The notes below the pieces were generated by a model. It was not told where the DNA came from. It saw nothing but the letters and a program-made list of their open reading frames with translations, and ran no database searches. Of a DNA stretch of 64,000 bases, positions 38,031 to 48,966 are shown piece by piece. The stretch comes from Sipunculus nudus. Lineage: Eukaryota > Annelida > Sipuncula > Golfingiida > Sipunculidae. The stretch covers positions 71,840,453-71,904,452 of the forward strand of contig CM049311.1 in the NCBI GenBank assembly GCA_026874595.1, in the 5' to 3' direction. Each line of letters starts with the position of its first letter. Within the stretch, counting starts at the first letter, position 1. Position numbers and translations under genes: made by a program.

Positions 38031-39761
38031 CTAGAATACGGGTAGCCGACAAGCGACTACGTGTATCCGCCTAAATCAGAGAAGTGAGGCATTGATTGAG
38101 TGGCAAGGGGAAATAGAGTGAAGTGTTGCATATTAGCATGGATGTCTGCAGCCAAATGGTGTATGTAGGTTGCGCCGCCTACCACAAAATCCAGAAAGCC
38201 GTCCAAGTTGTATACATATGCAAAATTTGAGGCAGATAAGTCAAACCACTATATGTTTATGAGTGATTTTAGCATGTGGCAGACAAACAGTTGGACGCTG
38301 AGCAAAAATGGTTGCAGGTGACGCCACCAGTTTTGCATATGATAAAGAGCTAGGTGAGAAATATACACATGCAAAACTTTGGTCCAATCGGTCAGACGGT
38401 TCCCAAGATATGAGCTTGGATGTCTGCTGCATAAACTAGAATGCAGGTGGCGCCACCTGTCATCAAATCAAGAGAGCTGTTGGGGATGTATAAACCTGCA
38501 AAATTTTAGGCAGATATGTCAAACCACTGCCGAGATATGAGTGATTTTATCCCATGGCAGACAAACAGACAGGAGCTGTGCAAAAATGGCTGCAGGTGGC
38601 GCCACCAGTTTTGCGTATGATGAAGAGCTATGTGAGATCTATACACATGCAAAAATTTGGCCCAATCGGTCAAACAGTTCCCCAGATATGAGCTTGGATG
38701 TCTGCAGCGTAAACGTGAATGTAGGTGGCGCCACCTGTCATAAAATCAGAGAAGCTATCCAGGATGTATAGGCATGCCAAATTTCAGGTGAATTAGTCAA
38801 GTCACTGCAGAGATACGAGTGATTTTAACCCAAGGCAGACGAACAGATGGACACTGTGCAAACATGGTTGCAGGTGGCACCACCATTTTTTGTGTATGTT
38901 ATAAAGCTCTCCAAGGGCTACATTTGTGCAAAAAAAATTTTCCTGATCGGTCAAACGGTTCCCGAGATATGAGCTTGGATGTCTGCAGCGTAAACGTGAA
39001 TGTAGGTGGCGCCACCTGTCATAAAATCAGAGAAGCTATCCAGGATGTATACGCATGCCAAATTTCAGGTGAATTAGTCAAGTCACTGCAGAGATACGAG
39101 TGATTTTAACCCAAGGCAGACGAACAGATGGACACTGTGCAAACATGGTTGCAGGTGGCACGACCATTTTTTGTGTATGTTATAAAGCTCTCCAAGGGCT
39201 ACATTTGTGCAAAAAAAATTTTCCTGATCGGTCAAACGGTTCCCGAGATATGAGCTTGGATGTCTGCAGCGTAAACGTGAATGTAGGTGGCGCCACCTGT
39301 CATAAAATCAGAGAAGCTATCCAGGATGTATACCCATGCCGAATTTCAGGTGAATTAGTCTAGTCACTGCAGAGATACGAGTGATTTTAACCCAAGGCAT
39401 ACGAACAGATGGACACTGTGCAAACATGGTTGCAGGTGGCGCCACCATTTTTTGTGTATGTTATAAAGCTCTCCAAGGGCTACATTTGTGCAAAAAAATT
39501 TTCCTGATTGGTCAAACGGTTCCCGAGATATGTGGGTTTATGTGTGGAAACAGACGCACAAACGGACGCAGAGCGAAGAGGAAGGTCAGAGGTCAAAACA
39601 AAATCAGGGCGCAGCAGTTCACATGTGACCCGAACATAATCCAGGGTTTCGTAAAATTCCGCCCAGCGGTTACGGATGGAGTTCTCCGGACACCTACGCT
39701 GCGGCGGCGGCGGCGTGCAGCTGAAAACATAGTATCCGCAAAACTCTGTTTTGGCGGATAC
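38031..39761 (-). mobile_element. Helitron-like family W element W1, complete, minus strand
   Basis: Read on the minus strand, it starts with a hairpin at 39761-39732: left arm GTATCCG-C-CAAAAC with one bulged C, loop AGA, right arm GTTTTGCGGATAC. A GC-rich segment and W monomers follow. It ends with AGGCGGATAC, a small hairpin (GTAG to CTAC) and CCGTATTCTAG finishing at 38031. The open frames at 38541-39809 are the monomers read through and do not encode a protein I recognise. Confidence 0.88.
38440..39520 (-). repeat. Homogenised W monomers (281 bp) in W1
   Basis: Three nearly identical units have GGTGGCGCCACC at 38724, 39005 and 39286, exactly 281 bp apart. Each has a second, related palindrome about 150 bp away (perfect at 39435). 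Neighbouring units at 38446 and 38595 are more diverged. Identity inside the triplet is far higher than to W2 or W3, so the expansion is local and recent. Confidence 0.88.
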
Positions 39762-39861
39762 AATAATTACTGCAGCTTGGATTGCCATGAAATTTGCTAT
39801 GCATGTTGATCTTTGAAGATGTGTATTGTGAATATGAGAATAGTGATGGCCATAGATTTTT

Positions 39862-40028
39862 AGCTCAGCCTACTACAAGTCATCTGAGCTATAGTGATGT
39901 CACTTTTGATTTCTTTGTCCATCTTCTGTCCATATGCTGTGCCAGGGCGTATGTTCTATTTAATTACAATGCAATATTGATGATTGACATTTGTCATGGT
40001 TATGTCAAAATTTATATCACTAACATAT
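39862..40028 (+). mobile_element. A/B-type 5' terminus, cut by the LTR element
   Basis: The hairpin at 39862-39890 has AGCTCAG and CTGAGCT intact outer arms and mutated inner arms. A degraded CTGTCC tract and GCCAGGGCGTATG follow. The LTR retrotransposon begins at 40029. No A/B 3' end is found after the retrotransposon. Confidence 0.6.
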
Positions 40029-40251
40029 TGTTGAAGATGCTAATACAGGCTGAACACGGGTGGTATACGAGTGTCACTTACTACGATTATGTCATGTTGT
40101 TGCTGCCACGGCACAGGTAGTTCGATCGTTCGCCATGGACCTCGATCATAGTTCTGCTATCCTAGTCAATCTTGCCGCTCCTGCCTGATTCTGGCCTACT
40201 GCGCCTGCTTGCACATTCATCGACCTCTGACCCCTGGTCATTCCCTCAACA
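40029..40251 (-). repeat. 3' LTR
   Basis: 223 bp, matching 47491-47715 with about a dozen differences, mostly near 40083-40110 and the GGTCATTCCC end. Target ATAT lies immediately outside. Confidence 0.92.
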
Positions 40252-40264
40252 CTCCCCCTGTTTT
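40252..40264 (-). promoter_or_regulatory. Polypurine tract
   Basis: Minus-strand AAAACAGGGGGAG lies directly against the 3' LTR, the usual site for plus-strand priming. Confidence 0.85.
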
Positions 40265-40935
40265 CTAGAAACAGAGGACAATTGTAGAAATACATATATA
40301 ATTACGTGGTGGTAGAGTACTCCAGTAGGACATGGGCATTCTCAGTACACTGATTACTATATAGGCACCCGCTAAGACACAAAAGCTAGGAAGTACCGAG
40401 TACCTAGCGTCGATCAGATTTAAGGGTGCAGAGAGTACATGACCTCCACAGAGGTATCAATGCAAAAGAAAAGTGAAGTTTGTGCAGTACCACTGTAACC
40501 AGGGCATACAAGTGCATCAATGAAATCAAGTAAGCGGTGCTAGTATAAATAACTAACTAAAAGAAACATGTGCAACACACCAACATGAGCATGAATAACT
40601 AAATATGCACTACAACAGTACTATATATGTACATATATAACATATGCTACGGCAGTCTTAGTCCTTATAACACCAACATACATCCTAGAAATTCCGTTGA
40701 CGAACACCCCTACCTACGTGAGACACTACAATCGCTATGCTCAAGCACGGAATGCTCCTATGGCTGTCCAAGACCTATTTATATTAGTGCCAATACACGT
40801 CGATGCCGGCTACAAACTACACTAGCCGCGTGCGACTACAAGCCTACTGACTAACAGGTAGGATCTGTATACAACGGTTGCGCCAATAACTACTGCCCCA
40901 ACAATTAGTTAGACACATCTACATATTATATACAG

Positions 40936-41017
40936 GTCGAGCACCGATCACGGTGACTCAAAACCCCAGTTCCAATATACATTAACAGTGAGGTCGAGCA
41001 CCGATCCCGGAGCCTCT
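40936..41017 (-). repeat. Short direct repeat in the 3' untranslated region
   Basis: AGGTCGAGCACCGATC occurs at about 40936 and 40991 (plus-strand reading), within the roughly 900-bp region between the last coding scrap and the polypurine tract. Confidence 0.6.
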
Positions 41018-41143
41018 AACCCCACAAACACATATAGCTAATAGCCTACATATACTGTGTCACATAATGTCTCAACAGCCCGGCATCCATCAGTATCCAA
41101 ACAGTATCGGCATCCATCCTATCATCACCAACTGGCTGTACTT

Positions 41144-43867
41144 ATACATCCATCTCGGATGTCGTGCCAAAGACTTGGTCTTTCTTTAGTACCACTGTCT
41201 GCTCCTGACTATTGACCACACTCACAAACCTATCTGCCGATGTCACCGATGTTGCGGCGGTCAATTCCTTTAAATCCGAAGTTGGCTCACCCACAAACCC
41301 AGGATTTATCCCCTGCGATATTCACGACTTGCACTGGCACTGGTACCACCCACACAGACCCAGATGAGATGACGCTCTTTTCTACCGTCTACCCTTTTCT
41401 TTACCCTTTCCTTTTGCAGTAGACAGAGTTGTTCCATTGCCACTGGTAGTATTTACCCCTTCATCCTCATATTGACCCTCATCTTGAGAGGCTATAGAAG
41501 ACTTGCCTTGTACCAGTAGACTTGCAGGGACTATATTGCTGATAACTGACATGGAAGTAGTAACATCTACACCTTTGTCCGGTGTAAAGAAAACGTGATT
41601 ATCCTGTTGGCCTACCTGTGTAGTCGAGCGACGGCCACCTATCTCGACCGTTATGAGTTTAAAGGGGACGGTGCACCCCCTGGTGCGTGCCTCATACCGC
41701 TAACGGTTCCCGAAGCTGTTGAATTGGCACTTCCAGCCTTTGGTGACCTTATCGGACATTCTCGCGCAAAATGGCCGGCCTTGTGACACCTGTAACATTC
41801 CAGCTGGCTTCTAGACGCACCCCAAGAATGCGGTTGCTGTGGGTTGGTGTCCGCAGCAGGCCCCCCCTTTCTGGTAGAAAGTTGGCCCATGAGATGCGTA
41901 AGCTTCTCAATGGATTTCGCCATCACCTCCACAGAACCCTTCAAGTGAGTCTCAATCTCTTCTATCCTTTTGGCCAACGCATCCACTTGGGTAGAATGTG
42001 ACGGTGTGGTCACTGGAAGAATGGTCAGGCATTCCTTTGTGACTTCTGGATTTAAATGGAGTTTGTCTTCGTCACTTTAATGCACCTGTCTTGCAGAAGC
42101 CACACTGGTACGGGTGTTGCCAAAGATGATTCGTTGGTTGTTGATATGTTCCTTAACATATTTTGCGGCCTTACGGACGTTCCGGGGATTCTTGTCTAGT
42201 GCTGCCTTGGCGGCATTCTTTTCCTGAATGCCTTTTAAGAAAAAGTCTATAGCCAACTGTTCCCTTACTTCATCATTTGCAGAAGAAGGAAAGCCCTGCT
42301 TCACTTCGAGATACACTCGTTGTGAGAACTCTTCCAAGGACTCTTCATCCCTTTGCCTGAGTTGATAGAGTTGGCCCCGCACGGTACGGGGCTCCTCCTT
42401 GACTCCGAACCGCCGTTCCAAAAGTTTTGCCAAACTGGCATAGCTGCGGTCAATTCCCACATCCTTAACAAAACGTAACGCGACCCCACTCAAACAATCC
42501 ACTAGTTTGTCTAAACATTTACTACTAGACCAGTTGTATCTTTGGGCCATCGGGTCAAACTGAAAACGAAAGGTATACCAGTCTTCTGTGCCACTATACA
42601 CTGGCATCTTTGCAGGGACTGGGACTGCTGTCGACGGTTGTGGTATTGGCGATGCTGCTGACGGTTCTGCCTTCCGCTATGCTGCCCTCGACTCCTGCCA
42701 GACGAGCATTCACTTTCACCTTCCGACATTTCGCTGGAGGAACTAGAGCCACTGCATATTGAATAATCTGAGTTGTCAGACAAACACCCTGCCCTACTTC
42801 CACGCCCATGCAGGGTCCTGTGATGGCGCTGGCCTGAGGTGTTGACGTTGGAACTCTTACACGGTATATGTATAGATGTGGAACTGCCCGAACTACTCCG
42901 CAAGACACTGATGTCAGTATCATGATTGTGCGTGCACGCATCCACAGACCTATCCATAAATTCCTGCGGCTTCTCCGACTTACATACTCTATATGTACCA
43001 ACTAGACAGCCTTCCCGGTCTAAAACTCGGCTCCTTGACACCGACCTTCCTTGAGAATACTGGTGGCACCTGGATTTGCCCCTGGACACAGCCCTCCCTG
43101 GCGAGTACCGCTGACACCCGGGGTGGTGGAGTAACTGGCTGTCTTTGATGGCTGCCAATAATGCTTCCACTAATTGCGTTAGTGTCGCTAGTCTATCCTG
43201 TTGAGGATTCTCCAGAGCAGCATGATGCCACACATTATGGGCCTCGTGCTGTACAGGAGCATCGAGCCCCTGTTGACAGTCGAGGTAACTCTGCCTGGGG
43301 CCATAATAGTGATACGAGTCATATGTCTGGGCACTGGCAGGTTGCATGCCTTGCCTGCCTTGGTCGGTAAATGTTGGTATTGGTCGACTCGGTCGGCCCT
43401 TCCCTTGAGATCCATGGTCCTTCCTATCTAACCCCTCTGCTAATGTATATCCCAATATCGGACCTCCACCCCTGACGTTAGACTGACCACATCTTAGGCT
43501 ATCTACATGACCCACCCCAATGTGAGGCATCGTGACCCTGACCTGGGCTAAGTTCAAGGTCATCTCTAAGTTCCCAGGAGGGGTAGTCACGATACTGCCC
43601 TGGGACACCATGGCTATACGGTAATGTCTGGTCCACATCCGAACCGGCATATGACACATTTTGTGTTACAGGACCCCTATTCCCGCCTGTAGCTTGTGGG
43701 GTCATGGTTAAGGAGCCAACCTGCACACTTCCTCGTGGGGAACCCCCCAAGGACCCACTGTCTCCAACTGATTGTTCAGAAACATGGCAAAAGGGAAAGT
43801 TGCAGTTGCTTTTGATTGCCCTGCCAGACCCGGGACTCTTGGGGTGGATGCATGCTGCATGATGCAA
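41144..43867 (-). pseudogene. gag: Broken gag with zinc knuckle, plus pol-like scrap
   Basis: Coding sense moves between frames. An N-terminal part (from 43867) shifts near 43510 into a long Ser/Arg/Gln-rich frame (43659-42511 as bounded by its own stop). That frame shifts near 42610 into the capsid-like part: 42607-42077 starts MPVYSGTEDW and has YNWSS, an L-x-x-L-x-x-x-RFG block, EEFSQRV and AIDFFLKGI, as expected of retrotransposon Gag. A single in-frame TAA at 42077 separates this from 42013-41651, with a predicted coiled stretch and the CCHC knuckle CYRCHKAGHFAREC. Three further frames (about 41667-41382, 41389-41287, 41296-41144) stay open one after another. The last has a Val-rich segment like the linker between protease and reverse transcriptase in Gypsy pol. 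No protease DTG/DSG is seen. Confidence 0.78.
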
Positions 43868-45343
43868 CTGACCTTCAACTTTTGTCCCCGAAATTATAAA
43901 AACCCCAGCCGTGAATAATTCGTTCCAGGAAGTGGCCGACCTGCTCGAGACCTGAGCTAATTCTGTACAACCAAAACATGGCGCAGGTGAACTATAGCTT
44001 GTGCGGTAATATCGGGGAAAAGTGTAGGGTTAGCCTCAGTCATCTCCACTGCCGAAGCAGTGCTTAAGTCTATCACATGCGACATACCTGCTGTGATGTC
44101 CACAAATCTATCACCAGCAGGCAGAAGGTACGAGCGTAATGTTAAATCTACTGCACTATAGCATTAATGCCGGGCAAGCATGCACGTCATCACCACTAAT
44201 AAACACATGAGCAGTTGGTGCCTTGTAGGTATAAAGAATAAATTCCCATGTATCCTTGACTTGAAAAGTCGGATAGAAATTTAAAAAAATAATAGCACTA
44301 TGATACCTAAATTACAGTGGCATTGCCTTAACCGAAAAAAAATGTCACAATGTTAATTTGATTGAAAAATGTACTGAAAATTAATAAATAAATAAATTCA
44401 CTATATTACCTTGATTACACAGCAACTTCAAAATACCATGAAAACAAAAATATAAAATTAATTTTAATTGACCCTGTTAAAGAGAATGCAATGCTATCAA
44501 GTAAATGTGACAAGCCTTGAACTGAGCCGCACCGTAGTCTGTGTTTATAGCATTAATAATCACACCGTGACGCAATATTTTTCAAATATATCTAACTCTC
44601 CATGTACATATATATGTGAACATATACATACATATATATATATACACATATACATACATATATACACCCACATGGACAAATGATTCACTTTCTGTGCAAG
44701 CTTTGCTTCAATTCAAACCAACACCCTTATAAAATACTACAGTCAGTAAGAGATGCCCGACAAGTCCAGGTGCAAGATTAGTTATATACACCTTACTTTA
44801 ACAATAGGTGTTACCGGTTACAGTATTGTCAAGATATTTTCATTGACTGACAGTTCTGTTCAAAGTCAGTAACAGAGACTGTTAGTATCACCTCAAAGAT
44901 TATGGTACTGTATACATAACAGACATACACACCCGGTTCAGCAAGCTCAGGGTTACACAAGACAATGATTATTGGCCTAATCAGTCAAAAACCCTCCGAT
45001 TCAAGGCAGATGCACCGAGCCGGTGACCTCTGACCTCGGTACGTTACCAGACACAATTAACCACAACTTGGGCAAATCCCCGCACCTCCAATGATTAATT
45101 AGTCAGCCGAGTCAAAGCTACCAGAAAATTCTAATAATTGACTTTGGTATCCGATTGCAAATCCACTCCGAATCACTCTATTATACGCAGTCAGGTACAC
45201 CGCGCCGGTGACCCCTGACGTTTAATCAAACAAACGCACTATCGTTCCCACTTGCCTTCTAAGATTGAGGATTCGACACAATATTTCTCTCTTAATCTCT
45301 ATGACCTCTTAAATTTTTGTACTTTATACCCTCACTCACCAAA
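43868..45343 (-). other. LTR element leader, distal part
   Basis: Non-coding sequence between gag and the nested G element. It has a TA/CA-rich stretch at 44600-44670 and two CCGGTGACC(T/C)CTGAC motifs near 45021 and 45199. No conserved frame. Confidence 0.5.
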
Positions 45344-47260
45344 CTAGACGACCATAGGTCGAACGCTTGCCGGAAATCGGAAGTGAAACACAGACGGACA
45401 GACAGAACATATTGTCGGTTTTCTATTAATGGAATGACTCTCAGGGACATTGCTGAGAATATGTGGCCCGTAGAATGACATATTAGACAAAAGAACAGGC
45501 AAGCAGACAAAGCTGACAACAAAAGACGAACAGACAGACATACTGACTTTGTGAGACAAGATTGACACCAGATGACATAACCTGTTGATTGAGAAGATTC
45601 AAAGGAAGAAAATGAGTTATAATTCATGTAATTTAGATTTATAGTTTTGGAGGTATGGTGAATTAATGATATACTTGGGAGGCTTGACTGTAGCGCCCTC
45701 TAGCAGACATATTCTGAAGACGACAAGTGCGTTTCGTATTATTAGTGTATGACATGAGATGTCCCAGTTTCAAAAGGATTCCGTCAAAGCTGTTGCCTGA
45801 AGAATGCTATATGTAAGGCGTAAGAACCAGCAAGCAAGCGACTTTGAGGATAACGGACAAACAGATGGACACACTGACAAAGTGACAGAAGATTGAAACC
45901 ATATGCCTTAATCAGGTTATGGAGAAGACTCAAAGGAAGAAAATATGCTATAGCTTATGTAACTGAGGCTTTGGGTGTAGAGATATGGCCAATACAATGG
46001 TATGTGTGTGAGGGTCGTGTGCAGCGCCCACTAGTGGCCATATCAGGAAAATGAAAAATTTATTTTTTAAATTAGTGTAAGACATAAGATGTAATAGTTT
46101 CAAAAGGATTCCGTCAAAACTGTGGCCTACAGAATGCTATATGTTAGACGCAAGAACCAACAAGCAGGCGAATTTGAGGACAACTGACAAACAGACGAAA
46201 ACACTGACAAAGTGACTCAAGATTGAGTCCAGATGACTACTCCAGGTTATGGAGAAGACCCAAAGGAAGAAAAAAGCTACAGTTTATGTTACTGAGGTTT
46301 ATAGTTTTGGAGATATTGCCAAAGCATGATATGTTGGGAGAGGTTCGAGTTCAGCCCCCCCTAGCAGCCATATCTGGAAAATGAAAAATTGGTTTCGAGA
46401 TATTAGTGTAAGACTTAAGATGTTATAGTTTCAAAAGGATTCTTTCAAAACTGTGGCCTGTAGAATGCTATATGTGAGACGCAAGAGCAAGCAGGCGAAT
46501 TTGAGTACAACTGACAAACAGACAGACACACTGACAAAGTGTCACAAAAGTGTGACCAGATGACTACACTAGGTTATGGAGAAGACCCAGAGGAAGAAAA
46601 TAAGCTATAGTTTATGTAATTGAGGCTTATAATTTTGGAGATATGGCCAAAATATGATATGTTCGGGAGGTTCGCATCCAGCGCCCCCTAGCGGCCCTAT
46701 TCAAAAAATGAAAAAACAATTTGAGATACTAGTGTAGGACTTATAATATGTCAGTTTCAAAAAGATTCCTGCAATAATGTGGCCTTTGGCGCAAGATGAA
46801 TGAAATCTCGAAATATCTCTATTCACGAGATATTTTACGAGATACTGCAAGACTTGTAATAAAATCTTGTAGTGCTAGTTGAATGCTACCTGATGCAAAA
46901 AACTAGATCACTCTAGCTTTAAAATTGACAAAGTTAGAAAAATAAGACCCCTTATTTTCGAATATCATGACTTTTCCCCTAAATTTGTAAGCATGGTTAC
47001 GGCAAATTTGAGTCAGCTACACACCAAATGACAGGCCTTGGAATGACGATTAAAATAAGCTATTGTTGAAGTAGATACGACTAATAGTCACAAAGATATG
47101 AAGAAAAAACCGTTTTGAGAAGTTTTGACGACCTTGACCTTGACCTTTGACCTATTTTAACCAAAAACAATAGGGCACCTAGAAATTATGTTTTTCATCA
47201 TCCCTGTAAGTTTCAAGGTGATTGTGGCAAAATTGTTGCCAGGAGAGTGCAGACAAACAA

Positions 47261-47294
<34 letters not shown>

Positions 47295-47350
47295 GAACAG
47301 ACATACGCAACTGACCAATATGCTTGCCGTTATCTTTGATTCCGGCAAGC
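45344..47350 (-). mobile_element. Helitron-like family G element, nested in the LTR leader
   Basis: On the minus strand it starts with a hairpin at 47350-47322: outer arms GCTTGCCG and CGGCAAGC, a two-base internal mismatch, inner ATC and GAT, loop AAA. A (GTCT)n tract (about 47305-47252) follows, then monomers of about 330 bp, subterminal repeat TTCCGGCAAGC, hairpin CGACC-TAT-GGTCG and TCTAG at 45344 followed by TTT. Both ends are inside the retrotransposon, so it inserted into the retrotransposon or its ancestor. Confidence 0.85.
45430..46790 (-). repeat. Family G tandem monomers (about 330 bp)
   Basis: About four units. The marker GTTTCAAAAGGATTCC (plus-strand reading) lies near 45767, 46097, 46428 and, with a change, 46754, giving intervals of 330, 331 and 326 bp. 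Each unit has GACAAACAGAC-type text, GGTTATGGAGAAGAC and a CGCCC(N)CTAG(C/T)(G/A)G motif near 45692, 46022, 46352 and 46680. Confidence 0.85.
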
Positions 47351-47475
47351 AATAAACCATGAGATGTGGCCAAATTTCGCTAGCTCAAAATTCCTAAATT
47401 ACCAATCAATTAAATGTCAATAGAACATGCACCAAATCTCTCGGTCGACCATTTTTATTCTTAAAAATTATTTTT

Positions 47476-47488
47476 ACGTTGGGCGCCA
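47476..47488 (-). promoter_or_regulatory. Primer binding site, tRNA-Lys type
   Basis: Minus-strand TGGCGCCCAACGT starts two bases inside the 5' LTR. These 13 bases match the start of the tRNA-Lys(1,2)-type primer site known from some retroviruses; complementarity breaks after them. Confidence 0.8.
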
Positions 47489-47490
47489 GA

Positions 47491-47715
47491 TGTTGAAGAT
47501 GCTAATACAGGCTGAACAAGGGTGGTATATGAGTGTCACTTACTACGATATTACGTCACATTGTTGCTGCCACTTCACAGGTAGTTCGATCGTTCGCCAT
47601 GGACCTCGATCATAGTTCTGCTATCCTAGTCAATCTTGCCGCTCCTGCCTGATTCCGGCCTACTGCGCCTGCGTGCACATTCATCGACCTCTGACCCCTG
47701 GTCAACCCCTCAACA
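47491..47715 (-). repeat. 5' LTR
   Basis: 225 bp with TG and CA ends. It directly follows the primer site and TC spacer (minus-strand order). Target ATAT follows at 47716. Confidence 0.92.
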
Positions 47716-47719
47716 ATAT

Positions 47720-48012
47720 TGTGGACACCTTTCTTTGTTTCATTGTCTTGATGAACGTATCTGGCTCCAGTGGTAGGTAACTAGCTTAGTACCAACCAAA
47801 GAGGAACTTTGTGATTAGATTTATAATTTACATACAGTTAAGGCAGCCTTCCCTTCTACTCATCTGGATTCAGTTGGGCAAGATGTTCCTACTGGCCTCG
47901 TCTTATATATACTGGTAGCCCTGATGACAATCTGATAGGTTTTTTAACACTTTAAAAACCTTCTGTAACCTTGATAAGTTCAGACAGGAACTCTTTCCTA
48001 AAAGTTAATGAT
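47720..48012. other. Flank of the LTR element, nothing recognised
   Basis: No termini or frames that I can support. Confidence 0.5.
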
Positions 48013-48115
48013 CGATTGGTCCAGACCAGATCCCGATCGGGATTTGGTCCGGCCTAAACCCCGATCGGGATTTGGTCTGGACCAATCGCTGATTGGTCCA
48101 GATCGGGATCTGGGC
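48013..48115. repeat. 76-bp palindrome plus a third partial arm
   Basis: Positions 48013-48088 fold on themselves with 34 of 38 pairs, centred on CCGG at 48049-48052. Arms begin CGATTGGTCCAGACCA and contain the smaller palindrome CCCGATCGGG. A third, shortened copy of the arm (GATTGGTCCAGATCGGG) follows at 48091-48107 in the orientation of the left arm. Confidence 0.92.
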
Positions 48116-48966
48116 CTTGACATTTACATATAGAAGTACTTCCTTAATTGTACCGTAACACAGATGAATACAGTACAGTTTACATAGTTTGATAGGGTGG
48201 AGAAAATTATGTTGGGTTCAGTATCCTTTCATGAGGGCCACAATCTACCAACACAAAGGCATTGCACTGGCCAAACATGAACAGAATAATAGCTCTCAAA
48301 TTGGCTCCATCTATATGCCACAGGCAAATTGTCTCTCATTAGGGAACAGGGAGGTCTCCTGACAGAACTAGCAGTATCTGCTGCCATCTGTTGACCAAAT
48401 AAGACATTACATTTTCAGCTTCATTTGTTGCGGCATACTAGCTTTATCGGCCTGAAGTTACTCTTCTCGCTAAAGTCACCAGACTTATTTTATCAAAGGC
48501 ACAAGAGCAGAATGCATAAACTTATCAGGCAAGTAGCCATAAAGCAAAAAATTCAGTAAATAGAGAAGATAGGTATGCACAAACGTGTACATGATGGCCG
48601 TGACAAGAATTGACATGAAACATGAATACTGATGCTTCTCAAGTCCTCAAGTAAAACAAACATATTCTAGGCAATTCTAATAGTCTGTATGGTTCAGAAA
48701 ACAATGCAGCTAAATTTATGATAAATAAAGTGCAATGAATTTAAAACATGTTGATCTGTTTTAGTTGACTTTATTAATACAGTGTGTTAATTCTGTGTTC
48801 TATATTACCAGTAATTTGATTAAGAATGGTTCTTTGAACCTGGGCTGGTTTATATTAACCTTTCTCCAGATAATCAGCCCTTATGACACTTGAAGTAACC
48901 TAGTGTAGTGCACAGATATTAGTTGTGTGCCAATTAATTGATTAAATCAATGATTGGTCATTTTTT
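48116..48966. other. Low-repeat sequence, no feature recognised
   Basis: No frames, monomers or termini that I can support. Confidence 0.45.

Larger units (their letters stand above)
40029..47715 (-). mobile_element. Gag-only Ty3/Gypsy-like LTR retrotransposon
   Basis: Two LTRs of 223 and 225 bp (TGTTGA to TCAACA, about 95% identical by eye) bound the element. ATAT is duplicated at 40025-40028 and 47716-47719. Read on the minus strand the order is LTR, TC spacer, primer site, leader, gag, a pol-like scrap, a long 3' region, polypurine tract and LTR. Only about 1.4 kb separates the gag zinc knuckle from the polypurine tract, too little for protease, reverse transcriptase, RNase H and integrase; none is seen. 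A nested G element accounts for 2 kb of the leader. It must depend on an autonomous relative for mobility. Confidence 0.85.

Noticed and set aside
38541-39809. Repeated open frames with near-identical translations
   Set aside because: They follow the 281-bp W monomers exactly. Frame openness comes from repetition; there is no start context, domain or splice support.
41144-41667. Functional protease or reverse transcriptase
   Set aside because: No DTG/DSG or YxDD motif is seen. Only a linker-like Val-rich segment remains, and its match to pol is weak.
42511-43659. Stand-alone 382-residue protein
   Set aside because: Its N-terminal and C-terminal portions are out-of-frame readings of gag; only the middle is plausible gag sense.
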